Origin: Candidatus Blautia stercorigallinarum
Lineage (GTDB): Bacteria > Bacillota > Clostridia > Lachnospirales > Lachnospiraceae
Direction of reading: 5' to 3'
Length of the DNA stretch: 60,272 nt
Assembly (NCBI GenBank): GCA_019112785.1
Contig: DXIQ01000008.1
Coordinates: 1-60,272, forward strand
Below, piece by piece: positions 16,034-26,000 of this stretch. A program made the translations under genes and the position numbers. Positions within the stretch are counted from its first letter, which is position 1. Every line of letters begins with the position of its first letter. Below the pieces are notes generated by a model. That model did no database searches. It was not told the origin of the DNA and worked only from the letters and a program-made list of their open reading frames with translations.

Positions 16034-17179
16034 GTGTCAGAGATTACATTAAGAAATGTATGTAAAGAGTATGACAAAGGGCATTTTGCTGTGAAGGACT
16101 TTAACCTGGATATCCAGGACAAGGAATTCATTATCTTTGTAGGTCCCTCCGGCTGCGGCAAATCCACTACCCTGCGTATGATCGCGGGACTGGAGGATAT
16201 CAGCGACGGAGAACTGTGGATCGATGGAGAGCTGTGCAACTATTACGAACCCAAGGACAGAGGGCTGTCTATGGTATTTCAGAACTATGCCCTGTATCCC
16301 AATATGACAGTATATGGAAACCTGGCTTACGCCCTGAAGATCAGAAAGGTTCCGAAAAAAGAAATTGATGAGAGAGTACATAAAGTGGCCAAGACCCTGG
16401 AGATCGAACATCTCCTGGACAGAAAGCCGGCGGCCCTGTCAGGAGGACAGAAGCAGAGGGTGGCTATCGGAAGCGCTATTATCCGTAAGCCCAAGGCCTT
16501 CCTGATGGATGAGCCTTTATCAAACCTGGATGCTAAACTGAGGGCCCAGATGCGCGTGGAACTGGCAAAGCTTCACGATGAACTGGAAACTACTATTATA
16601 TATGTAACCCATGACCAGACCGAGGCCATGACTCTGGGAACCAGGATCGTAGTTATGAAAGACGGTGTGGTGCAGCAGGTAGAAGCGCCTATCCAGCTTT
16701 ATAACAATCCGGCAAACCTTTTCGTGGCCGGCTTTATCGGATCTCCTTCCATGAATTTCTTCGACGCCTATGTAGGCGAGGAAGAAGGAAAAGTCGTGGT
16801 TTATCTTGGCGGCACCGAGCTTGGAAAGAAAGTCTACTTAAGAGGCGAGAAAGCGGAAGTGGCAAGACAGAGAGAGATGGGTAAAAAAGTAATCCTGGGA
16901 ATCCGTCCTGAAGATATCTATGATTATGAAGAGGCAAAAGAAAGAGGCATCCACATGGATACTCAGGGACTTGAGGAAACTGTCTCCGCCAGAGAGATGC
17001 TGGGAGCCGAGGTGATCCTGTATTTTGATGCCCAGGGTAAAACCAATGCAGTAAGGTTAAGCCCTGAAAACCAGACCCAGACCGGAGAGAAGATCGACTT
17101 CTATTTTGATACAGACAGGATCCATATTTTTGATAAAGATACAGAAGAAAATATATATTACAGAGAGGAGATTCGGTAA
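16034..17179 (+). CDS. ugpC: ABC sugar / glycerophosphodiester importer ATPase (MalK/UgpC type)
   Basis: A 381-residue ATP-binding subunit. Walker A is GPSGCGKST (about residue 39), the signature is LSGGQKQR (about 136) and Walker B is AFLMDEPLSNLD. The C-terminal 140 residues form the regulatory OB-fold domain of the MalK/UgpC/MsmX group. The start is a GTG behind AAGGAG. It opens an operon with two permeases and a binding protein; the first permease starts on the last base of its stop codon. Some Firmicute MsmX ATPases serve several importers, so it may also energise others. The ugp name rests on the binding protein and the phosphodiesterase downstream. Confidence 0.9.
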   Translation: MSEITLRNVCKEYDKGHFAVKDFNLDIQDKEFIIFVGPSGCGKSTTLRMIAGLEDISDGELWIDGELCNYYEPKDRGLSMVFQNYALYPNMTVYGNLAYALKIRKVPKKEIDERVHKVAKTLEIEHLLDRKPAALSGGQKQRVAIGSAIIRKPKAFLMDEPLSNLDAKLRAQMRVELAKLHDELETTIIYVTHDQTEAMTLGTRIVVMKDGVVQQVEAPIQLYNNPANLFVAGFIGSPSMNFFDAYVGEEEGKVVVYLGGTELGKKVYLRGEKAEVARQREMGKKVILGIRPEDIYDYEEAKERGIHMDTQGLEETVSAREMLGAEVILYFDAQGKTNAVRLSPENQTQTGEKIDFYFDTDRIHIFDKDTEENIYYREEIR

Positions 17180-18048
17180 TGAACACAGGGAAAAAGAAAA
17201 AATTAAACTGGACCCCATACTGTTATCTGATCCCATGTATGCTGGTGTTCGCCATCTTTTTGTTCTATCCCTTTTTCAAGACGATCTATCTGAGCCTTTT
17301 CCTGACAGACAGAATGGGACAGGCAAAGATTTTTGTGGGAATGCAGAACTATATAGACCTTCTTACTTCTGAATCCTTCAGACAAAGTTTGAAAGTAACA
17401 TTGATCTTTGTTGTGATCGTAGTGATCGGAGGCATGCTCCTGGGCCTTATCGCCGCGGTGCTGTGCAATAAGGCATTTCCGGGAATCCGGGCTTTCAGTA
17501 CCGCATATGCTCTGCCTATGGCTATCGCTTCTACTTCAGCAGCCATGATCTTCCAGATCATGCTCCATCCTACTGTTGGTATTGTGAACAAGCTTACAGG
17601 GCTGGATATTAACTGGCTGAACGATCCCGATACGGCCCTGATCTGTGTGGCCGTCCTTACAGCCTGGCTGAACAGCGGCATTAACTTCCTGTATTTCTCA
17701 GCAGGTCTGGGAAATATTGACGAGACCATCTACGAGAGAGCTTCCGTAGACGGAGCCAGCAGCGTGCAGCAGTTCTTCAGTCTGACTCTGCCGGGACTTT
17801 CACCTATCATGTTCTATACACTGGTTGTAAATATCATCCAGGCCTTCCAGTCCTTTGGTCAGATCAATATCCTGACCCAGGGAGGACCGGACGGAGCTAC
17901 CAATGTTATTGTGTACTCTATTTACCGTGACGCCTTCTTTAACTATCGTTTCGGAAGCGCCGCAGCTCAGTCCGTGATCCTGTTTATCATCATCATGCTG
18001 ATCACGCTGGTCATGTTCCGTCTTGAAAAGAAAGGAGTAAACTACTAA
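17179..18048 (+). CDS. ugpA: ABC importer permease (UgpA/MsmF type)
   Basis: A 289-residue inner-membrane permease with six predicted helices. It begins with the basic stretch and first helix YCYLIPCMLVFAIFLFYPF. The EAA loop that docks to the ATPase is YERASVDGASSVQQFFSLTLPGLSP. It pairs with the permease at 18048, with which its stop and start share one base, so the two are made together. Family placement (MalF/UgpA-like) is firm. The substrate is inferred from the operon: glycerophosphodiesters or glycerol-3-phosphate. Confidence 0.88.
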   Translation: MNTGKKKKLNWTPYCYLIPCMLVFAIFLFYPFFKTIYLSLFLTDRMGQAKIFVGMQNYIDLLTSESFRQSLKVTLIFVVIVVIGGMLLGLIAAVLCNKAFPGIRAFSTAYALPMAIASTSAAMIFQIMLHPTVGIVNKLTGLDINWLNDPDTALICVAVLTAWLNSGINFLYFSAGLGNIDETIYERASVDGASSVQQFFSLTLPGLSPIMFYTLVVNIIQAFQSFGQINILTQGGPDGATNVIVYSIYRDAFFNYRFGSAAAQSVILFIIIMLITLVMFRLEKKGVNY

Positions 18049-18965
18049 TGAGTCAGTCAAGTAATATGGCTTTAAGGGGCCAGAAAACCATCAGCAGAGA
18101 AGAGCTCCTGGCGCTGAAGCAGGAAATGAACGCCAAAGCTTTGACAAAAAGAAGGATCCGTACAGGGGGCCTTCTGGCAGGAAACATTGTATTTGCCATC
18201 CTGATCCTCCTTCCTCTGCTTTATGCCATCAGTATTGCGTTTATGCCTTCAGGGGAACTGTTTACCACAGAATTGAATCTGTTTCCAAAGAACCCTACAA
18301 TTAAGAACTTTGTAGACGCGTTTACAACCATTCCTCTGCTTCGCTTTGTATTGAACTCTTTCATTATGGCAGGCAGTATTACCATAGCCCAGATCATCAC
18401 CTGTTCTCTGGCAGCATTCGCTTTTTCTTTCCTGGAATTTAAAGGAAGAAATGTGCTGTTTATGATCGTTCTGGCAACGATGATGGTTCCCAGTGAAGCC
18501 ACTATCGTTTCTAACTATTTAACAGTGGGCAATCTGGGTATGCTGGATACTTATCCGGTATTGATCGTACCTTACCTGACATCTGCAATGGGAATTTTCC
18601 TGTTCCGTCAGTTTTATATGTCCTTCCCGATCTCTTTGTATGAATCAGCAAAGCTGGACGGATGCAGCAACCTGAGATTTATTGTGAGGATTCTGATCCC
18701 GCTGACGAAATCTGCTATCGGAGCCATGGCTGTATATACCTTCATCAATGCATGGAATATGTATATGTGGCCGCTGCTTGTTACCGGTTCCAACAATATG
18801 AGAACGGTGCAGATCGGTATCAGTATGCTCAACAGTGTGGATTCCCAGTCCATCACCATGATGATCGCAGGTGTGGTAATGGTTATCATCCCATCAATCG
18901 CGATCTTTATCGTAGGACAGAAACAGCTGATCCGGGGTATGTTCTCCGGTGCGGTGAAAGGTTAA
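18048..18965 (+). CDS. ugpE: ABC importer permease (UgpE/MalG type)
   Basis: A 305-residue permease with a longer hydrophilic N-terminus than its partner and six helices (first, GGLLAGNIVFAILILLPLLY). The EAA loop is YESAKLDGCSNLRFIVRILIPLTKS. It ends QLIRGMFSGAVKG, the usual end of this class. It forms the pore together with the preceding permease. The binding-protein gene starts 27 bp after its stop. Confidence 0.88.
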   Translation: MSQSSNMALRGQKTISREELLALKQEMNAKALTKRRIRTGGLLAGNIVFAILILLPLLYAISIAFMPSGELFTTELNLFPKNPTIKNFVDAFTTIPLLRFVLNSFIMAGSITIAQIITCSLAAFAFSFLEFKGRNVLFMIVLATMMVPSEATIVSNYLTVGNLGMLDTYPVLIVPYLTSAMGIFLFRQFYMSFPISLYESAKLDGCSNLRFIVRILIPLTKSAIGAMAVYTFINAWNMYMWPLLVTGSNNMRTVQIGISMLNSVDSQSITMMIAGVVMVIIPSIAIFIVGQKQLIRGMFSGAVKG

Positions 18966-18992
18966 GTGACAAAAAGGAAAAGGAGAGTAAGA

Positions 18993-20405
18993 ATGAAGAA
19001 AAAAATCGTTTCATTATTATTAACAGGTGTTATGGCAGCAGGTATGCTGGCAGGCTGCGGCGGCGGACAGAGCATTGCTGATCAGCAGGCGGCAAATGGT
19101 TCTGCTTCAGATTCCGCACAAGGGGGAGACTCCGAAGAAAGTGCAGCAACTATGGCAGCTGCTGATGAGGTAGACGGCACAGAGATCACCTTCTGGCATT
19201 CTATGGGCGGCGTGAACGGACAGGCTATTGATGAGCTGGTGAACCGCTTTAATGAAGAAAATGATCTGGGGATCACTGTTGTATCTGAGTATCAGGGAGA
19301 ATATGATGATGCCCTGAATAAGCTGAGAAGTGCTCAGATCGGAAATATGGGAGCAGATCTGGTACAGGTATATGAGATCGGTACAAGATTTATGATCGAT
19401 TCCGGCTGGATCGTACCTATGCAGGAGATGATCGATCAGGACAACTATGATATCTCTCAGATCGAGCCAAACCTGGCTGCATATTATACAGTAGATGACC
19501 AGCTGTATTCCATGCCTTTCAACTCCTCTACACCACTGATGTATTATAATAAGGATATTTTTGATAAGGCAGGTATCACAGAGATCCCTACCAGCCTGGA
19601 AGGTATTGAGGCTATCGGCGACCAGCTGTTAAATGAAGGGGGCGCAGGAGAGGTTATGTCTCTTTCTATCTACGGATGGTTCTTTGAGGAGTTCCTTGGA
19701 AAACAGGGTCTTGATTACGCAAACAATGGAAACGGAAGAGAAGAAGCTGCTACAGCCGTGGCTTTTGATGAAAACGGCGGGGCTGCAAATATCCTGAATG
19801 CATGGAAATCTCTTAACGATAAAGGTTACGCTCCTATCGTAGGAAGAGGCGGGGACGCAGGCCTGGCAGACTTTTCCTCAGGACAGGCGGCTATCACTCT
19901 GGCTTCCACAGCGTCCCTGAAACAGATCCTTCAGGATGTAAACGGAAAATTTGAAGTAGGTACTGCTTACTTCCCGTCTGTAAAAGACAGCGATGAAGGC
20001 GGCGTATCTATCGGCGGTGCTTCTTTGTGGGCGCTGAACAACAATGATCCTAAGAAATTAAGAGCTACCTGGGAGTTTGTGAAATTCATGATCTCTCCGG
20101 AATCTCAGGCTTACTGGAACGCACAGACCGGATACTTCCCTGTAACAGTAGCAGCTCAGGAAGAGCAGGTATTTAAAGATAACATCGCCCAGTATCCTCA
20201 GTTCCAGACAGCTATCGATCAGCTCCATGATTCTTCACCGGAATATGTAGGCGCGCTGTTAAGTGTATTCTCTGAGGCGAGAGATACAGTAGAATCTGAG
20301 ATCGAGAGTATGTTAAACGGCGAAGTGGATGTAGATGAGGCCGTTTCCAATATGGCCGACACCATTAATAAGTCCATTGAAGAATACAACCTGGTAAATG
20401 GCTGA
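18993..20405 (+). CDS. ugpB: Extracellular solute-binding lipoprotein (UgpB-like)
   Basis: About 470 residues. The signal peptide ends in the lipobox LAGC (MKKKIVSLLLTGVMAAGMLAGC), so the mature protein is lipid-anchored outside the membrane. An acidic linker precedes the binding domain, which opens EITFWHSMGGVNGQAIDELV; the FWHSM..G pattern is that of UgpB, the sn-glycerol-3-phosphate and glycerophosphocholine receptor. I chose the ATG at 18993, behind AAGGAGAG. A phosphodiesterase of the GlpQ/UgpQ family follows, as in the E. coli ugpBAECQ operon, which supports the assignment. A disaccharide substrate cannot be ruled out. Confidence 0.85.
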   Translation: MKKKIVSLLLTGVMAAGMLAGCGGGQSIADQQAANGSASDSAQGGDSEESAATMAAADEVDGTEITFWHSMGGVNGQAIDELVNRFNEENDLGITVVSEYQGEYDDALNKLRSAQIGNMGADLVQVYEIGTRFMIDSGWIVPMQEMIDQDNYDISQIEPNLAAYYTVDDQLYSMPFNSSTPLMYYNKDIFDKAGITEIPTSLEGIEAIGDQLLNEGGAGEVMSLSIYGWFFEEFLGKQGLDYANNGNGREEAATAVAFDENGGAANILNAWKSLNDKGYAPIVGRGGDAGLADFSSGQAAITLASTASLKQILQDVNGKFEVGTAYFPSVKDSDEGGVSIGGASLWALNNNDPKKLRATWEFVKFMISPESQAYWNAQTGYFPVTVAAQEEQVFKDNIAQYPQFQTAIDQLHDSSPEYVGALLSVFSEARDTVESEIESMLNGEVDVDEAVSNMADTINKSIEEYNLVNG

Positions 20406-20466
20406 TCCTGAGATGGTGTCAGAGCAGCAATATATGATTCCCATAAGGTTTTGCTTATCCGGAACC

Positions 20467-20494
20467 TTGCGCATGGGAGACATCATGATATAAT
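20467..20494 (+). promoter_or_regulatory. Possible internal promoter before the phosphodiesterase gene
   Basis: TTGCGC (20467-20472) and TATAAT (20489-20494) are 16 bp apart. It would let the last two genes be expressed separately from the importer. Confidence 0.5.
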
Positions 20495-20514
20495 AGCTAT
20501 AGACAGGTAAATGA

Positions 20515-20575
20515 GGGAGCTGTCACATTAGTCATATGTCAGGAATATCCTTGAATCTGATTAATGCGGCAGCCC
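20515..20575. repeat. Dispersed hairpin element, copy 2
   Basis: GGGAGCTGTCACATTA pairs with TTAATGCGGCAGCCC, and the interior shares GTCATATGTCAGGAATAT with the 6073 element. It follows the binding-protein gene and, ending in CCCTTTCT, may act as a partial terminator. Confidence 0.65.
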
Positions 20576-20642
20576 TTTCTTTGCACCTTTGATCTGGCAG
20601 GATAAGCAGTCAAAGAAAAAATCGGAAAGAAGGAAAGAGATC

Positions 20643-21383
20643 ATGACAAAAGTATTTGCCCACAGAGGCGCCAGCGGATATGCGCCGGAGAATACTCTTC
20701 AGGCTTTTAATCTGGCCCAGGAGCAGGGAGCAGACGGAATCGAGCTGGATGTGCAGCTTACAAAAGACGGAGAAGTGGTGGTGATCCATGATGAGGCCAT
20801 TGACCGGACCAGTACAGGAAAAGGGTATGTGAGAGATTATACTCTGGAGGAACTGAAGAAATTTTCTTTCCATAATCATATGGAAAAATATAAAGGGGTA
20901 AAGATCCCTACATTAAAAGAAGTTTTAGATCTGGTAAAACCAGGCAGGATGGAAGTAAACATTGAACTGAAGACAGGGATCTTCTGGTATCCGGGTATTG
21001 AAGAGAAGACTATGAAGATCGTGAAAGATGCAGGAATGGAAGACAGAGTAATCTATTCCTCATTTAACCACTATAGTGTCCAGAAGGTACGGAGTCTTAA
21101 TGAAAATGCGGAAACTGCCTATTTATACAGTGATGTGATGCTGGATGTGGAAAAGTATGCGAAAAATACCGGCGTATGTGGATTACATCCGGCAGTCTAT
21201 CACTTATATATGGCGGACTTCCTGGAAAAATACAAGGCCAGCGGCCTGAAAGTACGGGTCTGGACAGTTAATAAGGAAAAAGATATGAAGAAATTCATAG
21301 AGGAAGATCTGGAAGCGGTGATCACCAATTATCCGGATACGGCCCTTTCGGTGAGAAGGCAGGTGGAAAATGGAGAAAGATAA
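20643..21383 (+). CDS. ugpQ: Glycerophosphodiester phosphodiesterase
   Basis: A 246-residue cytoplasmic TIM-barrel enzyme. It begins MTKVFAHRGASGYAPENTLQAF, the GDPD signature with the catalytic His of HRG, continues GIELDVQLTKDGEVVVIHDE (metal-binding Glu/Asp and second His) and has VNIELKTG near residue 100. It cuts glycerophosphodiesters such as glycerophosphocholine into glycerol-3-phosphate and an alcohol. No signal peptide is present, so it works on imported substrate, which fits the Ugp-like importer just upstream. The ATG at 20643 follows GAAGGAAAG. Its last 14 bases overlap the next gene. Confidence 0.92.
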   Translation: MTKVFAHRGASGYAPENTLQAFNLAQEQGADGIELDVQLTKDGEVVVIHDEAIDRTSTGKGYVRDYTLEELKKFSFHNHMEKYKGVKIPTLKEVLDLVKPGRMEVNIELKTGIFWYPGIEEKTMKIVKDAGMEDRVIYSSFNHYSVQKVRSLNENAETAYLYSDVMLDVEKYAKNTGVCGLHPAVYHLYMADFLEKYKASGLKVRVWTVNKEKDMKKFIEEDLEAVITNYPDTALSVRRQVENGER

Positions 21384-22179
21384 GGGATTTATAAAAGATA
21401 AACGCCTGTTTCTCCTGGACATAGACGGAACGGTATGCATCGGGCAGAGGCTGATCGACGGCACCCGAGAATTTTTAAAAGCAGTAAAGAACAGCGGCGG
21501 ACAGTTTGTCTTTATTACCAATAACTCTACAAGGAGTATCGAGGATTATATCCTGTCTTTTCAGAAACTGGGAGTTATGACAGATTACACCAATTTTATC
21601 ACAGCTTCTTTTGCCACGGTCCAGTATCTGAAAAAGCACTATGACGGGAAACTGATCTATGTGATGGGGACAAAATCTCTCCTCCGGGAGCTGAAGAAGA
21701 ACAAGATCCGTGTGACTACGGACTGTATGGATGAGGATATCGCCTGTGTCCTGGTTTCCTATGACAACCAGCTTACCTATGAGAAGATCCAGGATACCTG
21801 CCAGGTACTGAGTACCCGCAAGGTGGACTATCTGGCTACCAATCTGGACTATGTGTGTCCTATTGAATTCGGCTATGTACCGGACTGCGGAGCTATCTGC
21901 GAGATGCTGGAGCACGCGGTAAAAAGGAAGCCTAAATATCTTGGAAAGCCAGGCACCGCTATGGTAGATTATGCCCTGAAGCTGAACCATTTCTCCCGGG
22001 AGGAAACTCTGGTAGTGGGGGACCGGCTTTACACAGATATCCTCTGCGGTCATAATGCCGGGGTGGAAACCGCCCTTGTCCTCACAGGAGAGGCCACAAG
22101 AGAAGAGGCGGAGGCCTGTGACTACGGACCGGATTATATATTTAGTTCTATAGCGGAATTATACCGGGAATGGATGTAG
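21370..22179 (+). CDS. HAD-IIA (NagD-like) sugar-phosphate phosphatase
   Basis: A 269-residue HAD phosphatase. Motif I is FLLDIDGTVCIG (nucleophile Asp), motif II is FITNNSTRS, a lysine lies in GKPGTAMV and motif IV is VVGDRLYTDILCG. A C2-type cap domain lies between, as in NagD, AraL and PGP. It overlaps the phosphodiesterase gene and so is made with it. A likely role is to dephosphorylate glycerol phosphate or a related by-product of the Ugp pathway, but NagD-type enzymes accept many substrates and the exact one cannot be read. Confidence 0.88.
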   Translation: MEKDKGFIKDKRLFLLDIDGTVCIGQRLIDGTREFLKAVKNSGGQFVFITNNSTRSIEDYILSFQKLGVMTDYTNFITASFATVQYLKKHYDGKLIYVMGTKSLLRELKKNKIRVTTDCMDEDIACVLVSYDNQLTYEKIQDTCQVLSTRKVDYLATNLDYVCPIEFGYVPDCGAICEMLEHAVKRKPKYLGKPGTAMVDYALKLNHFSREETLVVGDRLYTDILCGHNAGVETALVLTGEATREEAEACDYGPDYIFSSIAELYREWM

Positions 22180-22320
22180 AAACACCAGGCCCCTTCTTTT
22201 GAGATTACCTTCCAGGTTTTACTCCACTGCCGGGGAAATATAGCTAAATTGAAATTTCCTTATTAATAAAAATGAAATATCAGGGTAGAAAAGAGATAGA
22301 GAATTTTCACCTGGACAAAG

Positions 22321-22366
22321 AAAACGCGGAGACGCTCTCTGGAATTAGAGAGGTCTCCGCGTTTTT
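22321..22366 (+). terminator. Intrinsic terminator of the Ugp-like operon
   Basis: AACGCGGAGAC and CTCTCT pair with AGAGAG and GTCTCCGCGTT, followed by TTTTTG. The A-tract on the left also lets it work leftward. Confidence 0.9.
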
Positions 22367-22438
22367 GTGCAAAAAAAATCTAATTCATTTAGTATATGTA
22401 AAAGTAGAAAAAACATTCAATAAATACAAAAAAAATAA

Positions 22439-22695
22439 TACCACATAATATCGATTATGTGGTAATTCAATTCTAAAAGTTTCAGAATTCTAAATATTTC
22501 ATAATATTTTAATTAAGTGTACACCAAAAAAATAATCAAGTCAATCATTCTCCCCCTTATTTCAAGCGGCTTTTGAGGCGTTTTATAAGCAAAACCATTA
22601 CATATTCAAAAATAATTTGCAATACCCATAAAAAGTGTAATGCATCTCTAAAAATTCATTAAATTTTTTAACCACATAATCGATATTATGTTGTA
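22439..22695. other. Candidate invertible segment between two palindromic sites
   Basis: The left site (22439-22464) has perfect 11-bp arms TACCACATAAT / ATTATGTGGTA around ATCG. The right site (22670-22695) has arms ACCACATAAT / ATTATGTTGT around CGAT. The cores are reverse complements of each other. Arms of 9-11 bp around a short asymmetric core are the layout of tyrosine-recombinase sites in inverted orientation. The AT-rich segment between them carries one strong promoter, pointing away from the giant adhesin. The flanks (GTAATTC after both sites) fit a direct repeat, so a regulator-binding pair is also possible. Confidence 0.45.
22516..22544 (-). promoter_or_regulatory. Strong promoter inside the candidate invertible segment
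   Basis: On the minus strand, TTGACT (22544-22539) and TACACT (22521-22516) are exactly 17 bp apart. As drawn it transcribes leftward into the terminator at 22321-22366 and reaches no gene. Inversion of the segment would place it near 22590-22618 facing the adhesin operon. Confidence 0.65.
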
Positions 22696-22770
22696 ATTCC
22701 ATGGGAAATAAAACCAGCGGACAGGCCTTTATTTCCCGACTGTAAATAGAAAAGGAGGTCTGGATAAAGT

Positions 22771-22998
22771 ATGCCTGACAGAAAAGAAGAAACCTTTTTA
22801 ATCCGTATATATGACTGCCAAAATGCTACCTGGCAGGGAAGTATCCTGTGGGCGGAACGGCAGCAAAAAACATGTTTCCGCAGCACATTGGAGATGTTGA
22901 GCCTCATAGATGAGGCAGTCCAGCTAGACAGAAAAGAAATAGGAGGAAATGAAGATGAGGAAGAGGAAACCCAATCAAAAGATGCAGATATGAATTAA
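22771..22998 (+). CDS. Small conserved-type protein ahead of the giant adhesin
   Basis: A 75-residue protein with a good ribosome site (AGGAGG at 22753-22758). The core FLIRIYDCQNATWQGSILWAE followed by FRSTLEMLSLIDEA looks like a compact alpha/beta fold, and the tail is very acidic (GGNEDEEEETQSKDAD). I recall similar short proteins next to large surface-protein genes in Lachnospiraceae, but no function is known to me. It is likely to share the transcript of the adhesin gene 95 bp downstream. Between them a hairpin (about 23039-23070, GGC.AGTCTGC and GCAGA.GCC) could tune read-through. A real gene is likely; the role is unknown. Confidence 0.7.
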   Translation: MPDRKEETFLIRIYDCQNATWQGSILWAERQQKTCFRSTLEMLSLIDEAVQLDRKEIGGNEDEEEETQSKDADMN

Positions 22999-23092
22999 AT
23001 ATCCAAAAGAAAACCTACTTAGTTTAGAAATAGAAATGGCGAGTCTGCTTTAGTTTTCTGGCAGATGCCAAAAAGAAAGGATGGGTGTTTTA

Positions 23093-26000
23093 ATGAAAGA
23101 GAAAACACAAATATTAAAAGAAAGGAGAACTTGGAGTCACCGCTTATCCGCCATGCTGGCCATTATCCTGGCTGTGGTCATGGTAGTGGGAATGATGCCT
23201 CAGAGTACATTGACTGTGTATGCAGCGACAGAAAGTACCCAGGAAAGTGGAGAAGAGAATGGCGGATTCTTCAGTAATCTGATAGACTCGGTGACCAGCT
23301 TTCTGGGTATAGGTGACAGCGGGAATTCGGAGACGGCAGAGAACACTGAAGAAGATGGAGTACAGACCTTTGCTGTCGAGGATTCGGATACACAAGTGGA
23401 TCCTGACACAACGATGGGGTGGGAAAACTTTACCGCACCAAGCGGCATAGTTTCTACACAGAACATCGGGCGCATTTGGACCGACAAGAGCGTGTTCAAT
23501 AGTTCCTACGAATTTGACGGATCACTGAGTGGACAATCCATCACGAAAGGCGATTCTGATTTTCTGGTCGGGCTCTCCGCATTGTCTTCAATGTCAAATC
23601 TGAGAACTGTTACAACAACTACTACACCGTTGGATATCGTGTTAGTAGTGGATGTGTCCGGTTCTATGGACAACGGGCAGGGGGACAGTATGGGATATGT
23701 CTATACTGAGACGTATAGTGTTCGTAATAACAGTAGTTATTATATCCAGCTCGATAATGGAGATTGGCAGCGAGTTAGCTATAGGAACAACAGTGGTTGG
23801 TATTACACTACCGGTTCAGGATGGAATACGCAAACACATACTGTTGATTATAAGCGAAGTGCTGATGACCAGACCGAGGGGCGCGTGCAGTTCTATACTC
23901 GTGAAGAGGTTAATAAAATGGAGGCGTTGCAGAACGCAGCAAATGCCTTTGTTGATTCTGTTGCAGAGATGAATGACAGTATAACTGATGTGAATCAGCA
24001 GCATCGAATTTCTCTGGTGAAGTTTGCCAGCGATGAGAACAATTCTGTGGGTAATGACTTTACAAGACAGGGTTATAACTGTTCTCAGATTGTGTCCGAT
24101 CTGACAGCATATAATTCCGGTACTTCTTCGAGTTTAAAGAACACTATCAATAGCTTGTATGGAGAAGGAGCGACCCAGGCAAATTATGGTCTTCATCAGG
24201 CACAGCGGGTTTTGGATGGAGATGGGGATCTGACAGGAGCCCGAGAGAATGCCCAGAAGGTAGTTATCTTCTTTACCGACGGTAATCCAACTACATCTTC
24301 AAGTTGGAGCGACAGTGTTGCAGGTGAGGCAATCAATTATGCTTATGAAATGAAGCAGGACGATACAATTATTTATAGTATTGGTGTGTTCCAGAGTGCA
24401 AATCCGAGCGATACAGATGGGGATTTTAACAGATATATGAATGCGGTCTCCAGCAATTACCCCGATGCACATTGCTATACGACTGATTGGGGGGGAAATG
24501 AACAGGAGAGTAACAACTTCAATAATCTTCATCTGGGAGATCGTGTAACCAGCGACACATCGGGAGAGGAGAATCCGCAGTACTATTTTGCTGCTACCAA
24601 TGCCGATGAACTTGATCAGGTATTCGAGGATATTACAGAGTCCCTTCCCACAAGTGAGGGATCAGGTTCTCCAATTGAAGATGTGGTTCGGGAGGGAGAA
24701 ACTAATCCCGGAACGCTTACATTTACTGATACCCTTGGATCATATATGGAAGTAACGGCCACAGGTGCAGGTGAAGATACAATCCAGCTTGCCTATGGAA
24801 ATGAGATATTCTCCAGCTCAAGCAAAACAACGGTAGACAATGTGGATACATACCATTTCGAAGGCACTTATACAGCTAACAGTATTTATGGTGCAGCCGA
24901 TTTGGAAAACCTGGTTGTGACAGTTACCCGCAGTGATGATCCTGCCATAGGCGATACGATCACAGTTACTATTCCTGCATCACTGCTTCCAATGCGAAAT
25001 TATGACGTAGATACTGACAACAGCACAATGACAGTGACTCCGGCATATCCGGTTCGTCTGTTCTATGGTGTGAGTGTGAAGCAGGCTGCAATCGATGCGT
25101 TGAACAATCCGGCAGCAGAAGGAAATGCCGAGATTTATAATGCTATTATGGAATCCAATCTTTCAGATGACAACTCTACGGTTGACTTCTACAGTAATTT
25201 GTGGAGCAGCGGCAATGGTACCACTACCGCAACTTTCACACCGAGTGCTGGAAATAAATTCTATTATTATACGGAAAATACAGAACTCTATACTGATGAG
25301 GAGTGTACAGACCGGGCAACATGGCAAGATGTTCAAAGTGTCAATACGCTGTACTACAAAGACGTATATTGGGTTCAGGATAATGCTGACACCGGAGCAG
25401 CTCATGAAGAGACAGATGGTTATATAACGATTAACCGCAGTGGAGACGAATGGAACGAAATCGCATATGATAGTAATAACAATGCGTATATTCCGGCACA
25501 GACGGAACGCGCCGACCGTCCAGCTACTCTTGAATCTAATAAGAGTACAAATGAAACAAGTACGGCAGCAACTGTACTTGTTCCTAAATGGAATACTGAT
25601 GGCAGCGTATCACAGGCACTGGGTAATAACGGAAAGCTTTCCGTTGCAACTCCCGGTGATCTTGAGATTAAGAAGACCGTTGATTGGGGCAATGCCTCTG
25701 ACGAAACTAAGTCAAGTAAGAATAACTTTACTTTCCAGATAACACTTACTGATTCCGAGAACACAGCCCTTACCGGCTCCTATTCTTACGCTGTATATGG
25801 TTCGGCAGAGAGTCCGGTAAGTACTGGCACGATTGCCAACAACGGCACAGTGAGTATTGCGGCTGATCAGCGTGTCGTTATCACCGGTCTGCCGGCAGAT
25901 ACAAAGTTCACAGTAACTGAGCAGGGTGCGAATAGCAACGGTTTCACTACTACCGACAGTTCTGCGGGCGAAAATGCAAATACAACGGATGGTACTGTTG

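Noticed and set aside
22600..22650. A plus-strand promoter for the adhesin operon (TTGCAA ... TAATGC)
   Set aside because: The spacing is only 15 bp and the -10 is poor; I could not support it as the present promoter.
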